DNA from: Bacillus sp. HNG | GTDB taxonomy: Bacteria > Bacillota > Bacilli > Bacillales > Bacillaceae_L | Assembly (NCBI RefSeq): GCF_003400205.1 | Contig: NZ_QUQV01000028.1 | Location: forward strand, 1 to 33,124 | Length of the DNA stretch: 33,124 bases | Direction of reading: 5' to 3' | Notes under the pieces: generated by a model | What the model was told of the DNA's origin: nothing | Database searches by the model: none | The model's input: only the letters and a program-made list of their open reading frames with translations | Position numbers and translations under genes: made by a program | Shown: one piece after another, positions 24,472 to 32,952 of the stretch | How positions within the stretch are numbered: the stretch's first letter is position 1 | Layout: every line of letters starts with the position of its first letter

Positions 24472-25131
24472 ATGATGAAAAGTAAAAAAATGTTATATCT
24501 TTCTCTTATTCTTTTTATTGCATCTCTTGTCCTAAATTTCCCTTTTCCACACGAAAGTCCTTATGGTGAGACTGTCGCATCGGTATTGAATATACCAGTT
24601 CAATCTGTTAATGGATTACATTATGTAGGAATTGCTTCATTAGCTTTATTGATTGCAAGTTTGTATTTCCTTACCAAATCGGTAGAAAAATATCATGGGC
24701 GTGTTGTCTTGGTTGCCATTGTTCTCGCTTTATTCGCACCATCGATGATTGCCAGTTCGTTTCAAAAAACATTTGCAACAGGTATTTATGCTGTTTCTTA
24801 TGAGCGTGATTGGAGCAACTGTCAATTTGAAATGATCGGTGAAACAACATTGCGTGGAGAATGTGAACTTCCTTTTGAAAATTACAGTAGGAATGATGTC
24901 CAATTCACCATTGAATTTTATGAAAAATACTATTTTGAAGATGATGTACTCATGGTTTCACTCATGAACAACAATGATCCGTATGAGGTGAAGCTAAAGG
25001 GAAATGAAAGAAAAACAGTGAAAATTGAGTCAAATATAGACGTTTCAAATATGGAAAATCATATTGAACAGGGTAGTTCAACAGGTGTAAATATCATCAT
25101 TAAGTCGGGAGAAAAAATAAGGAAACTTTAA
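24472..25131 (+). CDS. Membrane protein with extracytoplasmic domain, 219 aa
   Basis: Three hydrophobic helices (about residues 7-22, 51-68 and 77-96) are followed by a 120-residue soluble domain rich in beta-type sequence (WSNCQFEMIGETTLRGECELPFENYSRNDVQFTIEF), with two Cys that could form a disulfide. I know no family name. ATG 24472 is 11 bases from AAAAGG; GTG 24463 is too close to it. It lies downstream of the candidate ECF promoter at 24391, so it may belong to an envelope-stress response. Confidence 0.78.
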   Translation: MMKSKKMLYLSLILFIASLVLNFPFPHESPYGETVASVLNIPVQSVNGLHYVGIASLALLIASLYFLTKSVEKYHGRVVLVAIVLALFAPSMIASSFQKTFATGIYAVSYERDWSNCQFEMIGETTLRGECELPFENYSRNDVQFTIEFYEKYYFEDDVLMVSLMNNNDPYEVKLKGNERKTVKIESNIDVSNMENHIEQGSSTGVNIIIKSGEKIRKL

Positions 25132-25161
25132 AGTTGTTAAATTGAATAGAGGTGAAAACGC

Positions 25162-25515
25162 TTGAACTGTTGTTGTGATAGTGGAGAAACAAATGATTTA
25201 AAAATAGAAGGAGATGTTGGGGCAGATCCAATTTGGTGTAATAGGTGCGGTGGCAATCTCGACTTAGAAGATGTTCCGATTTCAGATAGATTAGCAGAGG
25301 AATTGTTGTCTTGGGCAACAAAGTATGGAGAATGGATTGATTGGGATTCAGATAAATTGCTTCCTAATGGGATTGAACTGGAAGATAAATTTAATCAAAT
25401 GGGATTCGTATTAACGGAAAAGGTGAAACAAGAAATTGGCGGTAAATATAAAATAAAATTCATATCATCTACCAGTGCGAAATCTTATGCAAACAGGAAA
25501 AACGGTTTTAGATAG
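25162..25515 (+). CDS. Small zinc-ribbon protein, 117 aa, SWATKYG family
   Basis: The protein has Cys residues at the N-terminus (NCCCDSG) and a second pair WCNRCGG that together form a likely zinc ribbon. Then comes RLAEELLSWATKYGEWIDWDSDKLLPNGIELEDKFNQMGFVLTEKVKQEIG, a pattern I know from small Bacillus proteins, often near toxin-immunity genes. The TTG start has GAGGTG seven bases upstream. The 30-base stretch coding for the ELLSWATKYG part recurs exactly at 27836-27865. The M23 peptidase gene follows after 31 bases. Function unknown. Confidence 0.78.
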   Translation: MNCCCDSGETNDLKIEGDVGADPIWCNRCGGNLDLEDVPISDRLAEELLSWATKYGEWIDWDSDKLLPNGIELEDKFNQMGFVLTEKVKQEIGGKYKIKFISSTSAKSYANRKNGFR

Positions 25516-25546
25516 AGTGAGGACAATAGGATATGAGGTGATATTT

Positions 25547-26428
25547 ATGAAAGAGGGAAAAGAAAAAAGGATTATTCCTGACGAATTTGGAAAAAGTTTT
25601 TTGAATGGAGAGTTTTCCACTATATATCAACAAACCTCTAAGGATTTTAAACAGTTGGTCATATTGGAGCAATTCATAGAGTTAGGAGAGTCTTTTAATC
25701 TTGAAGTTAAGCAGTATAACTTAGAAATGAGTAACCGTTTAGGTAAACATATTGAGCAATTTTTATGGTTAGACAATGAGAGGGAAAAGGCAATTAGTGT
25801 AGCATTTGATGAAGATTACACCATTCAAAGTCTGCTTCTTGCTCCATTTGTTTCTTATCCAGAAAGTGATAACCGATACACTGAGAATACTTATATCATG
25901 CCAATAAAAGAAGAATGGTTTGTTTTTTGGGGAGGAACAAATCAATTTATTAATTACCATTATGTTTATGAAACTCAAAGATACGCATATGATTTGGTCA
26001 TTATGAAAGATGGTCAATCCTATCGTGATGCACCTACTAAGAATGAAAACTATTATGCTTTCAATAAAGAAATAGTCGCTCCGTTTGATGGCGAGGTGGT
26101 AAAAGTAATAGAAGGTGTGAAGGACAATGTGCCAGGTGAAATGGATGAAAGTCAGCCAGAAGGAAATTGTGTTGTGATTAGACATCCAAATAATGAATAC
26201 AGCATGCTTGCCCATTTAAAACAAAACTCGATTCTTGTTAAGGTTGGAGATCATGTACAACAGGGGCAAGTGATTGGATTATGTGGAAACTCTGGAAATT
26301 CCTCAGAGCCTCATTTGCACTTTCAAGTCATGGATTCGTTTGATTATTATACTGGTAAATCTATTCGTATCCAACTTGAAGGTAGTTCTGAACCAATCCA
26401 AGGAGAAGTAGTTAGACCATATAATTAA
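25547..26428 (+). CDS. M23 peptidase with DUF3887-like N-terminal domain, no signal peptide
   Basis: The 293-aa protein has an N-terminal domain of the DUF3887 type (about 12-105: SFLNGEFSTIYQQTSKDFKQLVILEQF) and a C-terminal LytM/M23 metallopeptidase domain. Likely zinc ligands are H138 (NYHY), D149 (QRYAYDL), H223 (LAHL) and the HxH at 256-258 (PHLHF); the catalytic core VGDHVQQGQVIGLCGNSGNSSEPH is intact. Such enzymes cut peptide cross-links of peptidoglycan. It has no signal peptide or membrane segment, which is odd for a wall hydrolase. ATG 25547 has GAGGTG six bases upstream; an upstream in-frame extension to 25475 overlaps the previous gene and adds no signal sequence either. Confidence 0.86.
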   Translation: MKEGKEKRIIPDEFGKSFLNGEFSTIYQQTSKDFKQLVILEQFIELGESFNLEVKQYNLEMSNRLGKHIEQFLWLDNEREKAISVAFDEDYTIQSLLLAPFVSYPESDNRYTENTYIMPIKEEWFVFWGGTNQFINYHYVYETQRYAYDLVIMKDGQSYRDAPTKNENYYAFNKEIVAPFDGEVVKVIEGVKDNVPGEMDESQPEGNCVVIRHPNNEYSMLAHLKQNSILVKVGDHVQQGQVIGLCGNSGNSSEPHLHFQVMDSFDYYTGKSIRIQLEGSSEPIQGEVVRPYN

Positions 26429-26536
26429 TCTATTTAGTATAAGAACTTTCTAATTTTCCTAAAAGTATAGTAGAGCTATAGTTATTGATGCGGTATCTGA
26501 ATGTTTCAAAATAAGTTGCAAGTGAGGTCATAGCGA

Positions 26537-27802
26537 ATGGATTTAAGAATACAAGAATTAGTTGAGTTTACGCAGAAAAAGTTCGGACTAAGTAACTATT
26601 ATTTACATGAACAACAGTTTTATCGGAGTGTAGATATCTTCAATGAGACAATTTATACATTGTCCATGGAGTGGTTCCCCAATGATGCTGTACAAGATGA
26701 TGATGGACTAAATCCAGAGGGGACAGTAAGTTTTGAAATCAACTTGAAAAGTCTTAAATTTGAACGTATTTTTGCAAAAGGTAAGCCTTATGCAGAAGAC
26801 GGGATTACATTTAGCAATCTTAATAAGGAAGCCGTTATAAAATGGGTTGAGTGTGAAACAGGATTATCGTATGGGGAACAATTCCAATGGGTAAGAGAAG
26901 ATGAAGGGGAACTTAACTTTATGTCGTGTTTTGATGGTGTTGCCGTTTCACCTCCTGGATATATTGACATCAAGTTTAACGAAGAAGGGAAGCTCACTAT
27001 GTTTTCAATGCATGGTGAATTTCCTTCAAAAGAGCTGATTAAGAAAGAAAAATATACTCTTTCTCTTGATCGATTAGAAGATTTGGGAAAGGAACAATTG
27101 AAGTTGATTGAATATCCTTCCTATGAACAGAAAAAATTATACCCTATATATGCATTGGAAGAGATTTTTGTTACAAATGATGGGACAACAACGATTCCGT
27201 TTGAGGTTTTTGCAGATGAAAATTATTTTTTGAATATCGATCAAACAATTTATTGGGATGAACCAATGAATCAACCGTTTGAACGGAAAGAAATCAAATG
27301 GATTGAAGATCTTACAGCAGAACAAGCATTTTCATGTGAGCCATCTCCTGATTCATTCCCCATTACAGAGATAGAACAAGAGAAATGTATGATAGCAGTT
27401 AAAAACCTTTTACGGCGGGAATATCCAAGTGAATCAGGGAATTGGGTATTAAAACACTGTTATCGTGATAAAGGGTATATTCACGTTACATTGAAAGCGA
27501 ATATTCAGGATGTTCGTGTATTTCAGCGGAAAATAAAGGTCTTCATAGATCCAAAAAGTTTTCAAGTTGTAAATTACATGGATAGTAAACCGATGTTGGA
27601 GACCTTTAATGACTTTCAAGCACCTGACAAGGTAACAATCACAAAAGAAGAAGCCTATGAAAAACTTAAAGATTTGTTTGAGTTAAAATCTTACTATGTG
27701 TATGACTTTAAACAAAAACAATACGTTTTATGCGGGAAATTAGATTGCAAGTATGGGGTGAATGCATCAAACGGGGAAGTGATAGCGTTAGATGATTTGT
27801 AG
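26537..27802 (+). CDS. YcdB/YcdC-like repeat protein, 421 aa
   Basis: Two copies of a PepSY-related pattern are visible: an N-terminal one (about 30-175, with EGTVSFEINLKSLKFERIF and PPGYIDIKFNEEGKLTMF) and a C-terminal one (about 285-421, with GYIHVTLKANIQDVRVFQRKIKVFIDPKSFQVVNYMD and ITKEEAYEKLKDLFELKSYYVYD). This is the layout of the YcdB/YcdC family in Bacillus. Members are usually exported or inhibitory domains of peptidases; this one has no signal peptide. The ATG has AGTGAGGTCATAGCGA upstream (GAGG, about 10 bases). Neighbouring the M23 gene, it could be a peptidase-control partner. That is inference. Confidence 0.75.
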   Translation: MDLRIQELVEFTQKKFGLSNYYLHEQQFYRSVDIFNETIYTLSMEWFPNDAVQDDDGLNPEGTVSFEINLKSLKFERIFAKGKPYAEDGITFSNLNKEAVIKWVECETGLSYGEQFQWVREDEGELNFMSCFDGVAVSPPGYIDIKFNEEGKLTMFSMHGEFPSKELIKKEKYTLSLDRLEDLGKEQLKLIEYPSYEQKKLYPIYALEEIFVTNDGTTTIPFEVFADENYFLNIDQTIYWDEPMNQPFERKEIKWIEDLTAEQAFSCEPSPDSFPITEIEQEKCMIAVKNLLRREYPSESGNWVLKHCYRDKGYIHVTLKANIQDVRVFQRKIKVFIDPKSFQVVNYMDSKPMLETFNDFQAPDKVTITKEEAYEKLKDLFELKSYYVYDFKQKQYVLCGKLDCKYGVNASNGEVIALDDL

Positions 27803-27837
27803 CTTGATTGACAGTGATAAGTATTTAACAGAAAGAA

Positions 27838-28353
27838 TTGTTGTCTTGGGCAACAAAGTATGGAAAGGTGCCCCCAAATATGGATAAGAAGCCTAAATTA
27901 AAAAGATCAGACTTATTAAATAAAGATGATATTTGGAACGCCGTTAGTGATGTGCTACTTGAATCTGCCTATCAATTAGAAAATAAAGTAGCTTATGAAG
28001 CATTTACTGTTCTTCAATACTATTCCGAAATGGAAAGTGGAGGTCATGAAAGTTTTTTAAGATGGAATTCAGACCATGTAGAAGGAGTAGGAATCACTCG
28101 TTATTTGGAAGAACTGATCGGTGTTCTTGATAAAATAGATGCACATGAGTATGTACTGATTGAGAGAAAGTATGGAAAAGAAATGTGGGACTTGTACGTT
28201 GCCTTAGAAAATGACGAGATTGACGAAAAGGAATTTTATAGCGTTATCGAAAAAGCAGACAATGAATACTATCATCTCAATGAAAAACTGAGAGAATTAT
28301 TAGAAACGTATTTCGTAAAGATTCACACTGACTTAATTGAAATAATAGAGTAG
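27838..28353 (+). pseudogene. DUF4375 (DMP19)-like protein with disrupted N-terminus
   Basis: The main part (about residues 30-150) resembles DUF4375/DMP19: VAYEAFTVLQYYSEMESGGHESFLRWNSD followed by ITRYLEELIGVLDKIDAHEYV. The first residues, LLSWATKYGK, repeat those of the zinc-ribbon gene at 25162 (30 identical bases). There is no good ribosome binding site before TTG 27838. Reading one base shifted from TTG 27804 gives MIDSDKYLTE, which would join ELLSWATKYG if one A near 27832-27837 were removed. So the gene looks like a fusion of two families with a one-base frameshift, or a reading frame that now starts at a weak TTG. The DUF4375 part itself is intact. Confidence 0.6.
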
Positions 28354-28468
28354 TAGATATATGGGGCATTGTAAAGTGTTTGTGTGTTTGTGTAAGTGAT
28401 AGGAATGTTTGTAGAGCTGACGATAAAAGACAGTTTGAAAATATTGAGTGAGAGGAAGGAGGCTTCCA

Positions 28469-28801
28469 ATGAACAACTCATTAGTATTAAGCCTACATCG
28501 GGCTTTAATCGGTGCAATTCCTGAAAATTTGAGAGGATTAAAAGTAATTTTAACAAATAATCGGCTGTTATGGCAGGCTTTTTTCGATCATGAGCCAACA
28601 GAGGATGAAAAGGAAGTGTTAAGTGTTGCTTGCACTGAAGTGTTATCTGATTTCCCTAACATTAATGAGGTTCAAGAGGAATACATCTTCCATCCAACAC
28701 CATTAACTGTTAATACAATACACGAATGGGCATTTGTTAGATGGGAGCCTGAAACAGAACAAAAGAAATCAACGCATCAAAATAGGAGAAAAAATGAATG
28801 A
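28469..28801 (+). CDS. Putative immunity-type small protein, 110 aa
   Basis: The sequence SLHRALIGAIPENLRGLKVILTNNRLLWQAFFDHEPTEDEKEVLSVACTEVLSDFP follows a pattern I know from small proteins found in contact-dependent and secreted-toxin immunity loci, where the N-terminal LRGV block and the DxEPTEDE block recur. I cannot name a Pfam family with confidence. AAGGAGG lies seven bases before ATG 28469. Its end overlaps the start of the next gene (ATGA), so the two are translationally coupled. No cognate toxin is present in the window. Confidence 0.75.
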   Translation: MNNSLVLSLHRALIGAIPENLRGLKVILTNNRLLWQAFFDHEPTEDEKEVLSVACTEVLSDFPNINEVQEEYIFHPTPLTVNTIHEWAFVRWEPETEQKKSTHQNRRKNE

Positions 28802-29370
28802 AGTATGCAGACTATATTAACCCTGAAATATGGACTGGTGGATTTTATGAACTTTCAATTGAGTATCATCCATCAGGTGATCATAAAAAGCTAAATGATG
28901 CTCTGGACTCATTATACCAATGTGATTTTTTTAATGGAATGTGGGTAGAAAAAAGTGATTATCAAACGTCTCCTGTTCCTCTTCCTATAAATATTGAAGA
29001 GGAGAGTGTTCATTTATTTTATGGAACCATAACTCTAACAGCAAGTAATCAGTTACCTTGTGTGATTAGCATAATTAGGGTTCATGGTGAGTCTGATTGG
29101 TTAGATATTTCAATTCCACAAGCTATACTTGAAGAAAAATTTCCATATAGATATCCTCTTACAAAAGAGTTAAACCCTTGGCTAAGTAAGGTTGTTGAGC
29201 TGTATGCAAAGTTGGTTGAAACTATTTTTGAAAGTTCTCCTTTTACTATAGCAATCATTGGTGAAGAGATTTCAGGAGCGGATATACCCGAAATTAATCT
29301 GGAACATGTAACGATCATTACACATTCTCAATTGGAAACAAAACTTGGAATCAATAGAAAAAATGATTAA
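28798..29370 (+). CDS. Hypothetical protein, 190 aa, coupled to 28469 gene
   Basis: I recognise no family. It reads as a soluble alpha/beta protein (GFYELSIEYHPSG, VHLFYGTITLTA, CVISIIRVHGESDWLDISIP, FTIAIIGEEISGADIPEI). The ATG overlaps the previous stop by four bases and has AGGAG about ten bases upstream, so both genes are in one operon. The DWLDISIP block and the small size fit the immunity-like run around it, but no more can be said. Confidence 0.78.
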   Translation: MKYADYINPEIWTGGFYELSIEYHPSGDHKKLNDALDSLYQCDFFNGMWVEKSDYQTSPVPLPINIEEESVHLFYGTITLTASNQLPCVISIIRVHGESDWLDISIPQAILEEKFPYRYPLTKELNPWLSKVVELYAKLVETIFESSPFTIAIIGEEISGADIPEINLEHVTIITHSQLETKLGINRKND

Positions 29371-29407
29371 ATGATGTGTTTGATTTATTCAAAAGGGGAG
29401 TGATTCA

Positions 29408-29899
29408 TTGAATTATTGGAGAATAACAAAATATGATCCATTAAAAAGGAATGCTGATGGAAGTTATCTTGACCATGAAGAATGGACTTGTTTTTCAGAA
29501 GTTGGGACAAAGATAAGCATGGAGGAGTATGAGGCTACGGAGGAAAAGTACATAAATACTATCACGACATTTATGACGGAAATGGGTTTGAATAGAGTTT
29601 ATGTAATTGCCTTAGAGCAAAGGTCTGACGAGATCAAACATCAAAAGGCGAATGAATTTCTATCAAAGATTTGGATAGGAAAAGCGGTGACTGCACAGGA
29701 AGTCCGAGAGTTAGTCAAGTTGACATTACGGAATGCCATTTGGTGTAAATTAGGCTATAAGAAGAAATTCTTTGTTCACTTTGGATACGATTATTATATG
29801 TACATTGGGGCGAGTGAAGACTGTACGGAAGCTATAGAGGTTGTTAAGGAAACGGGATTATTTGTCGAGGACTTCAAATCTCCTTACATAACGAATTAA
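29408..29899 (+). CDS. Hypothetical protein, 163 aa (YWRITKYDP type)
   Basis: The N-terminus NYWRITKYDPLKRNADGSYLDHEEWTCFSEVG is a characteristic opening I know from small hypothetical proteins of Bacillus and relatives, often in toxin-immunity clusters. The rest is a mixed helix/strand protein (RVYVIALEQR, FVHFGYDYYMYIGASED). The TTG start has GGGGAG seven bases upstream. No catalytic motif is visible. The role is probably accessory, by context only. Confidence 0.75.
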   Translation: MNYWRITKYDPLKRNADGSYLDHEEWTCFSEVGTKISMEEYEATEEKYINTITTFMTEMGLNRVYVIALEQRSDEIKHQKANEFLSKIWIGKAVTAQEVRELVKLTLRNAIWCKLGYKKKFFVHFGYDYYMYIGASEDCTEAIEVVKETGLFVEDFKSPYITN

Positions 29900-29918
29900 T
29901 AAAAAGTGGAGGATATTG

Positions 29919-30353
29919 ATGGAGAAAACGCAAGTGATGGTGTATTTTAGTTTGTTTGCAGATGAATTTTCATTAGATGCTGTAACAAAACAATTGGATA
30001 TCGTACCAACTGAAAGTTATAAAAAAGGTGACATCATAAAGAAAATATCTCCTACAGAAAATCATGTAAGAGGTTATACCCGTTGGAAGCTAAGTACAGG
30101 TTATCAAGAATCATTGGACGTTGGTGATCAGTTAAATTTAATTATCAATCAAATCGGGGGTAAGGCATCAATCATCAATGATTTAAAAAGGCGGTTCGGA
30201 TTAGAATGTAGATTCACCATTGTCATCATAATGAACAACGGTTATACACCTGGTTTATATTTAGATGAATCTCTAATTGCATTTGCCAATAGCATTAATG
30301 CTGATTTTGATATTGATTTATACGCCAATCCCTACGATGAAATAGATGAATAG
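29919..30353 (+). CDS. DUF4279 family protein, immunity-like
   Basis: The 144-aa protein has the DUF4279 pattern: VYFSLFADEFSLDAVTKQLDIVPTESYKKGDII, then YTRWKLSTGYQESLDVGDQLNLIINQI, and a C-terminal strand pair (ECRFTIVIIMNNGYTPGLYLD). Members are found widely as candidate immunity proteins in polymorphic toxin loci. ATG 29919 is six bases after GGAGG; TTG 29916 is only three bases away and is less likely. It follows the 29408 gene after 19 bases. Confidence 0.83.
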   Translation: MEKTQVMVYFSLFADEFSLDAVTKQLDIVPTESYKKGDIIKKISPTENHVRGYTRWKLSTGYQESLDVGDQLNLIINQIGGKASIINDLKRRFGLECRFTIVIIMNNGYTPGLYLDESLIAFANSINADFDIDLYANPYDEIDE

Positions 30354-30442
30354 GTGAGGAAAGGACAAAAATAAGCGGTCTTTACCTTATAAGATGAATC
30401 AACAATGAATTTAATAAAGTTAAAGGAGAAGTAGGTGTCTTA

Positions 30443-30865
30443 TTGGAAAATCGTATGGACTTAGTATCATTGCTTAGAAGCAAAAAAGTAAAGGTGACTG
30501 AAATAGACAAATGGGGAACATTTTTGAGGAAACGATGGGAAAACAATTTTGCCAATCATCTCAGCGATCAAGAAAAGAAATCTATTTATCTTTATGACTT
30601 TTTGTGGCACATATTTAGTTATGAGAAAAAGAATTGCTTAAAAGTAGAACAAGCCGACATAGCGTTTAACAAAAAGTCAAAGAAGTCCTGTTACGTTTTC
30701 TATCAACATTCTGATGATGCATTTATTCTTGAAAATGCTTCATCTTTAAATGCAAATGATTTCCTAAATGAAGCAGATGTGTACGTGGTAGATAAGGAAT
30801 TCAACTGGACTTATGTAAAAACGCACGAAACGGGTTGGTGTGGGCCGTACTTTTGCCAAGAATAG
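30443..30865 (+). CDS. DUF4275 family protein, immunity-like
   Basis: The 140-aa protein carries the DUF4275 signature: a basic N-terminal helix with WGTFLRKRWENNFANHLS, then IYLYDFLWHIFSYEKKNCL, a strand with CYVFYQHSDDAFILENAS, and the C-terminal DVYVVDKEFNWTYVKTHETGWCGPYF. The molecular role is unknown; the family is common in Bacillus and often lies beside other small immunity-like genes, as here. The TTG start has GTAGGTG about five bases upstream. Confidence 0.85.
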   Translation: MENRMDLVSLLRSKKVKVTEIDKWGTFLRKRWENNFANHLSDQEKKSIYLYDFLWHIFSYEKKNCLKVEQADIAFNKKSKKSCYVFYQHSDDAFILENASSLNANDFLNEADVYVVDKEFNWTYVKTHETGWCGPYFCQE

Positions 30866-30876
30866 TATGAATTGAG

Positions 30877-31716
30877 GTGTTCCATATAGAACTTTTAGAG
30901 TTGTACTACAAGAAATATACAGGTACAGTACAGGCATCAGATTATGTAGGATGGGCAAATTCTTATTTGTATTTGGATTTTCTCGAAATTAAGAAATTAG
31001 CCAGTATGAAAGGGAAATTAAATATATTTGAAATTGAAAAGATGTTTGTCGATGCAATAAATAGTATTCAAAGAGAAGCACCTTCTAAAGAACAATGTGT
31101 AGACTACCATTTAAAATGCCTACATTCACAATTATTAATGCCCAAAAAGAATGCTGTGTCAATTGTGAAAGAGATTTATGCTTGTACAATTGCAAACGAT
31201 TTATTCGAAGAACAGATGAATTGGCAGGAGATCAGTGATGCCATAGATGACTTTCAGTACGGAGATAACGATTACGGCTATACCCTGGATAAGATCTATG
31301 AAATGATTGTTGCTCATGCACGTAATCTATGGCATACAAAAATAAGTAAGATCACGTTTAAGGAACTGATTGGACAGAAAGTTACCGCCATTGATTCAGA
31401 AGTTCATTTCATTATTAGGTTGGAAAAAGGGGCAATAATTATTGAATGTCCTTGGCGAATTCGGGATACAGGAGGAATATTGTTAGGAGAAACAGATATT
31501 CAATCTAACCAAAGTGAATGGAAATCGGTCAAAGAGCTATTGGTTGGTAAAAAAATTGAAGATATTCAGTTATTCGAACAGTGTCCACTTCTAATCGTAC
31601 AATGTGATAATGTCTTTGTAGATGTCTTCCATGCCAGTTCCTTTTTTGACGGTTGGACTTTAACAGACGAAGGGGATTTCTATATATTTTCCATGCATGG
31701 TGGAAGTATTGCATAA
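30877..31716 (+). CDS. Hypothetical protein, 279 aa, start codon unclear
   Basis: The N-terminal half is helical (LLELYYKKYTGTVQASDYVGWANSYL, then LYLDFLEIKKLASM) and resembles small immunity-like proteins with a DFVGWA-type motif. The C-terminal 120 residues look like a beta-rich domain (FHFIIRLEKGAIIIECPWRIRD-like pattern, ending DVFHASSFFDGWTL). GTG 30877 is part of the only GAGGTG site, so it can hardly be the start; an ATA at 30886, six bases after the site, would give MELLELYYKKY. TTG 30901, close to the site, is another choice. Function unknown. Confidence 0.72.
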   Translation: MFHIELLELYYKKYTGTVQASDYVGWANSYLYLDFLEIKKLASMKGKLNIFEIEKMFVDAINSIQREAPSKEQCVDYHLKCLHSQLLMPKKNAVSIVKEIYACTIANDLFEEQMNWQEISDAIDDFQYGDNDYGYTLDKIYEMIVAHARNLWHTKISKITFKELIGQKVTAIDSEVHFIIRLEKGAIIIECPWRIRDTGGILLGETDIQSNQSEWKSVKELLVGKKIEDIQLFEQCPLLIVQCDNVFVDVFHASSFFDGWTLTDEGDFYIFSMHGGSIA

Positions 31717-31718
31717 AT

Positions 31719-31883
31719 GGATTTGACGAATGGCACAAAAAAATTACCTTCACTGATGGTCAAAGCAACATGTACACAACGATTGTGAATTATTAAAATG
31801 TGTTGGATTTTATTAGAATCGCTTTTAAACAAATGGAAGCAAGTGTTGAAGAATATTGGGCTGTCTTGAATTGCTCTTTTTGA
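31719..31883 (+). pseudogene. Debris of one or two immunity-type genes
   Basis: Two short frames have protein-like sequence but no start signals. 31719-31796 reads GFDEWHKKITFTDGQSNMYT and ends in a stop. 31803-31883 reads LDFIRIAFKQMEASVEEYWA and ends in another stop. Both begin abruptly. They look like the C-terminal remains of genes lost by recombination. The sequences are too short to assign. Confidence 0.4.
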
Positions 31884-31947
31884 ATGAGTAGCGTTGGCCA
31901 GTAATTTTTTGAAAATGCAAATATCGTATTTTAAGAAGGTGATAATA

Positions 31948-32565
31948 GTGGCTACTGTTTATATTTCAAGCATAAGCGGTCTTAATAAGTATGATGATAG
32001 ATATGAAATTATAGGTGAACCTAAATACATATATCATATTGAAGTAAAAGAAATTGAGAAGCTGTTAATTGATTATCTACATGAAATAAATAGGTTTCCA
32101 ATCCACTTAACTATAACTACCTATAACGATTATGATGAATTTGAAACATTATTGAAAAGGTTAGGCCAAGAGTATGAAGTAAATTCATTAGCTGATGTAG
32201 CATATGTTTCAACAGAAGATGGTGAAATGCTTAAATACCACGTTCCCCTATTTAAAGTGAAAATAACGGATGCAGTTGCCTTTGAATCGATCATTCGTAC
32301 CTCTTTCTGGATGGCAGAATCGAATTGCACATTTATCCTTTCCTGTTCTGATAATGTAAGTATTATAAATAAGTTGGGGAAAGACTGGAAAGGTAAAGAG
32401 ACCGAATACTCTACGATTTTAATAGATATGACTAAAGAATCAACGTCAATAGCGATTACCCATGATGCATATGGTTTTTTGCTATTTTCAGATTTAGAGG
32501 AAAACAAGTCCATTGAAACGATTGCACAGCGACTTCCCAATTATACTATTGTAATAGGTAAGTGA
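31948..32565 (+). CDS. Hypothetical protein, 205 aa
   Basis: I recognise no family. It appears to be a two-lobed alpha/beta protein with an N-terminal strand (ATVYISSISGLN), a helix (EIEKLLIDYLHEINRF), and a C-terminal lobe with similar alternation (YSTILIDMTKESTSIAIT, then YGFLLFSDLEENKSIETIAQRL). GTG 31948 has AAGAAGGTGAT six to seven bases upstream; upstream in-frame codons reach 31894 without a ribosome binding site. The YGFLLFSDL block near the end is a likely interaction surface. No toxin gene is adjacent. Confidence 0.75.
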   Translation: MATVYISSISGLNKYDDRYEIIGEPKYIYHIEVKEIEKLLIDYLHEINRFPIHLTITTYNDYDEFETLLKRLGQEYEVNSLADVAYVSTEDGEMLKYHVPLFKVKITDAVAFESIIRTSFWMAESNCTFILSCSDNVSIINKLGKDWKGKETEYSTILIDMTKESTSIAITHDAYGFLLFSDLEENKSIETIAQRLPNYTIVIGK

Positions 32566-32667
32566 GGTTTTATGGATTAGTTTAAGTAAATATGCAATTT
32601 ATAAAAATGATTATCGTTGATGCTCGTTTCTGTCTCATTTGCAAAACAGAAAGGTAATTTATAATAG

Positions 32668-32952
32668 ATGAAAAAGACAATTTTGCATGCAGTTATATTT
32701 TCGATTATTATTCATGTACTAATCCTTGGATTTACGATAATTAAAGGATACTTGCTGACAAAATCTCATATTCCAAGCGACATAAATACTTATGATAATG
32801 TTCATATGCTCCAAAATGAGGTTGCGTTTGGTATTGTTTATAATTCAGGAGGTGCAGTGCTTTTAATTTTGTCATTTTTAGCGGGCATTGTTTGTTTTAT
32901 GATAGGCAAATTTGTATTTGTAAGGTTAAGAGCTAAAGGATTGAAACAGTGA
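32668..32952 (+). CDS. Small membrane protein, 94 aa
   Basis: Two hydrophobic helices (about residues 5-29 and 58-87) enclose a short polar loop (KSHIPSDINTYDNVHMLQNE). The N-terminus MKKTIL followed by a hydrophobic stretch could also be an uncleaved signal anchor. GAAAGGTAAT lies about nine bases before the ATG. I recognise no family. Confidence 0.72.
   Translation: MKKTILHAVIFSIIIHVLILGFTIIKGYLLTKSHIPSDINTYDNVHMLQNEVAFGIVYNSGGAVLLILSFLAGIVCFMIGKFVFVRLRAKGLKQ

Noticed and set aside
28405-28565. Small frame overlapping the start of the 28469 gene
   Set aside because: It has no proper ribosome binding site, and most of it is another frame of the downstream gene, which has a strong AAGGAGG.
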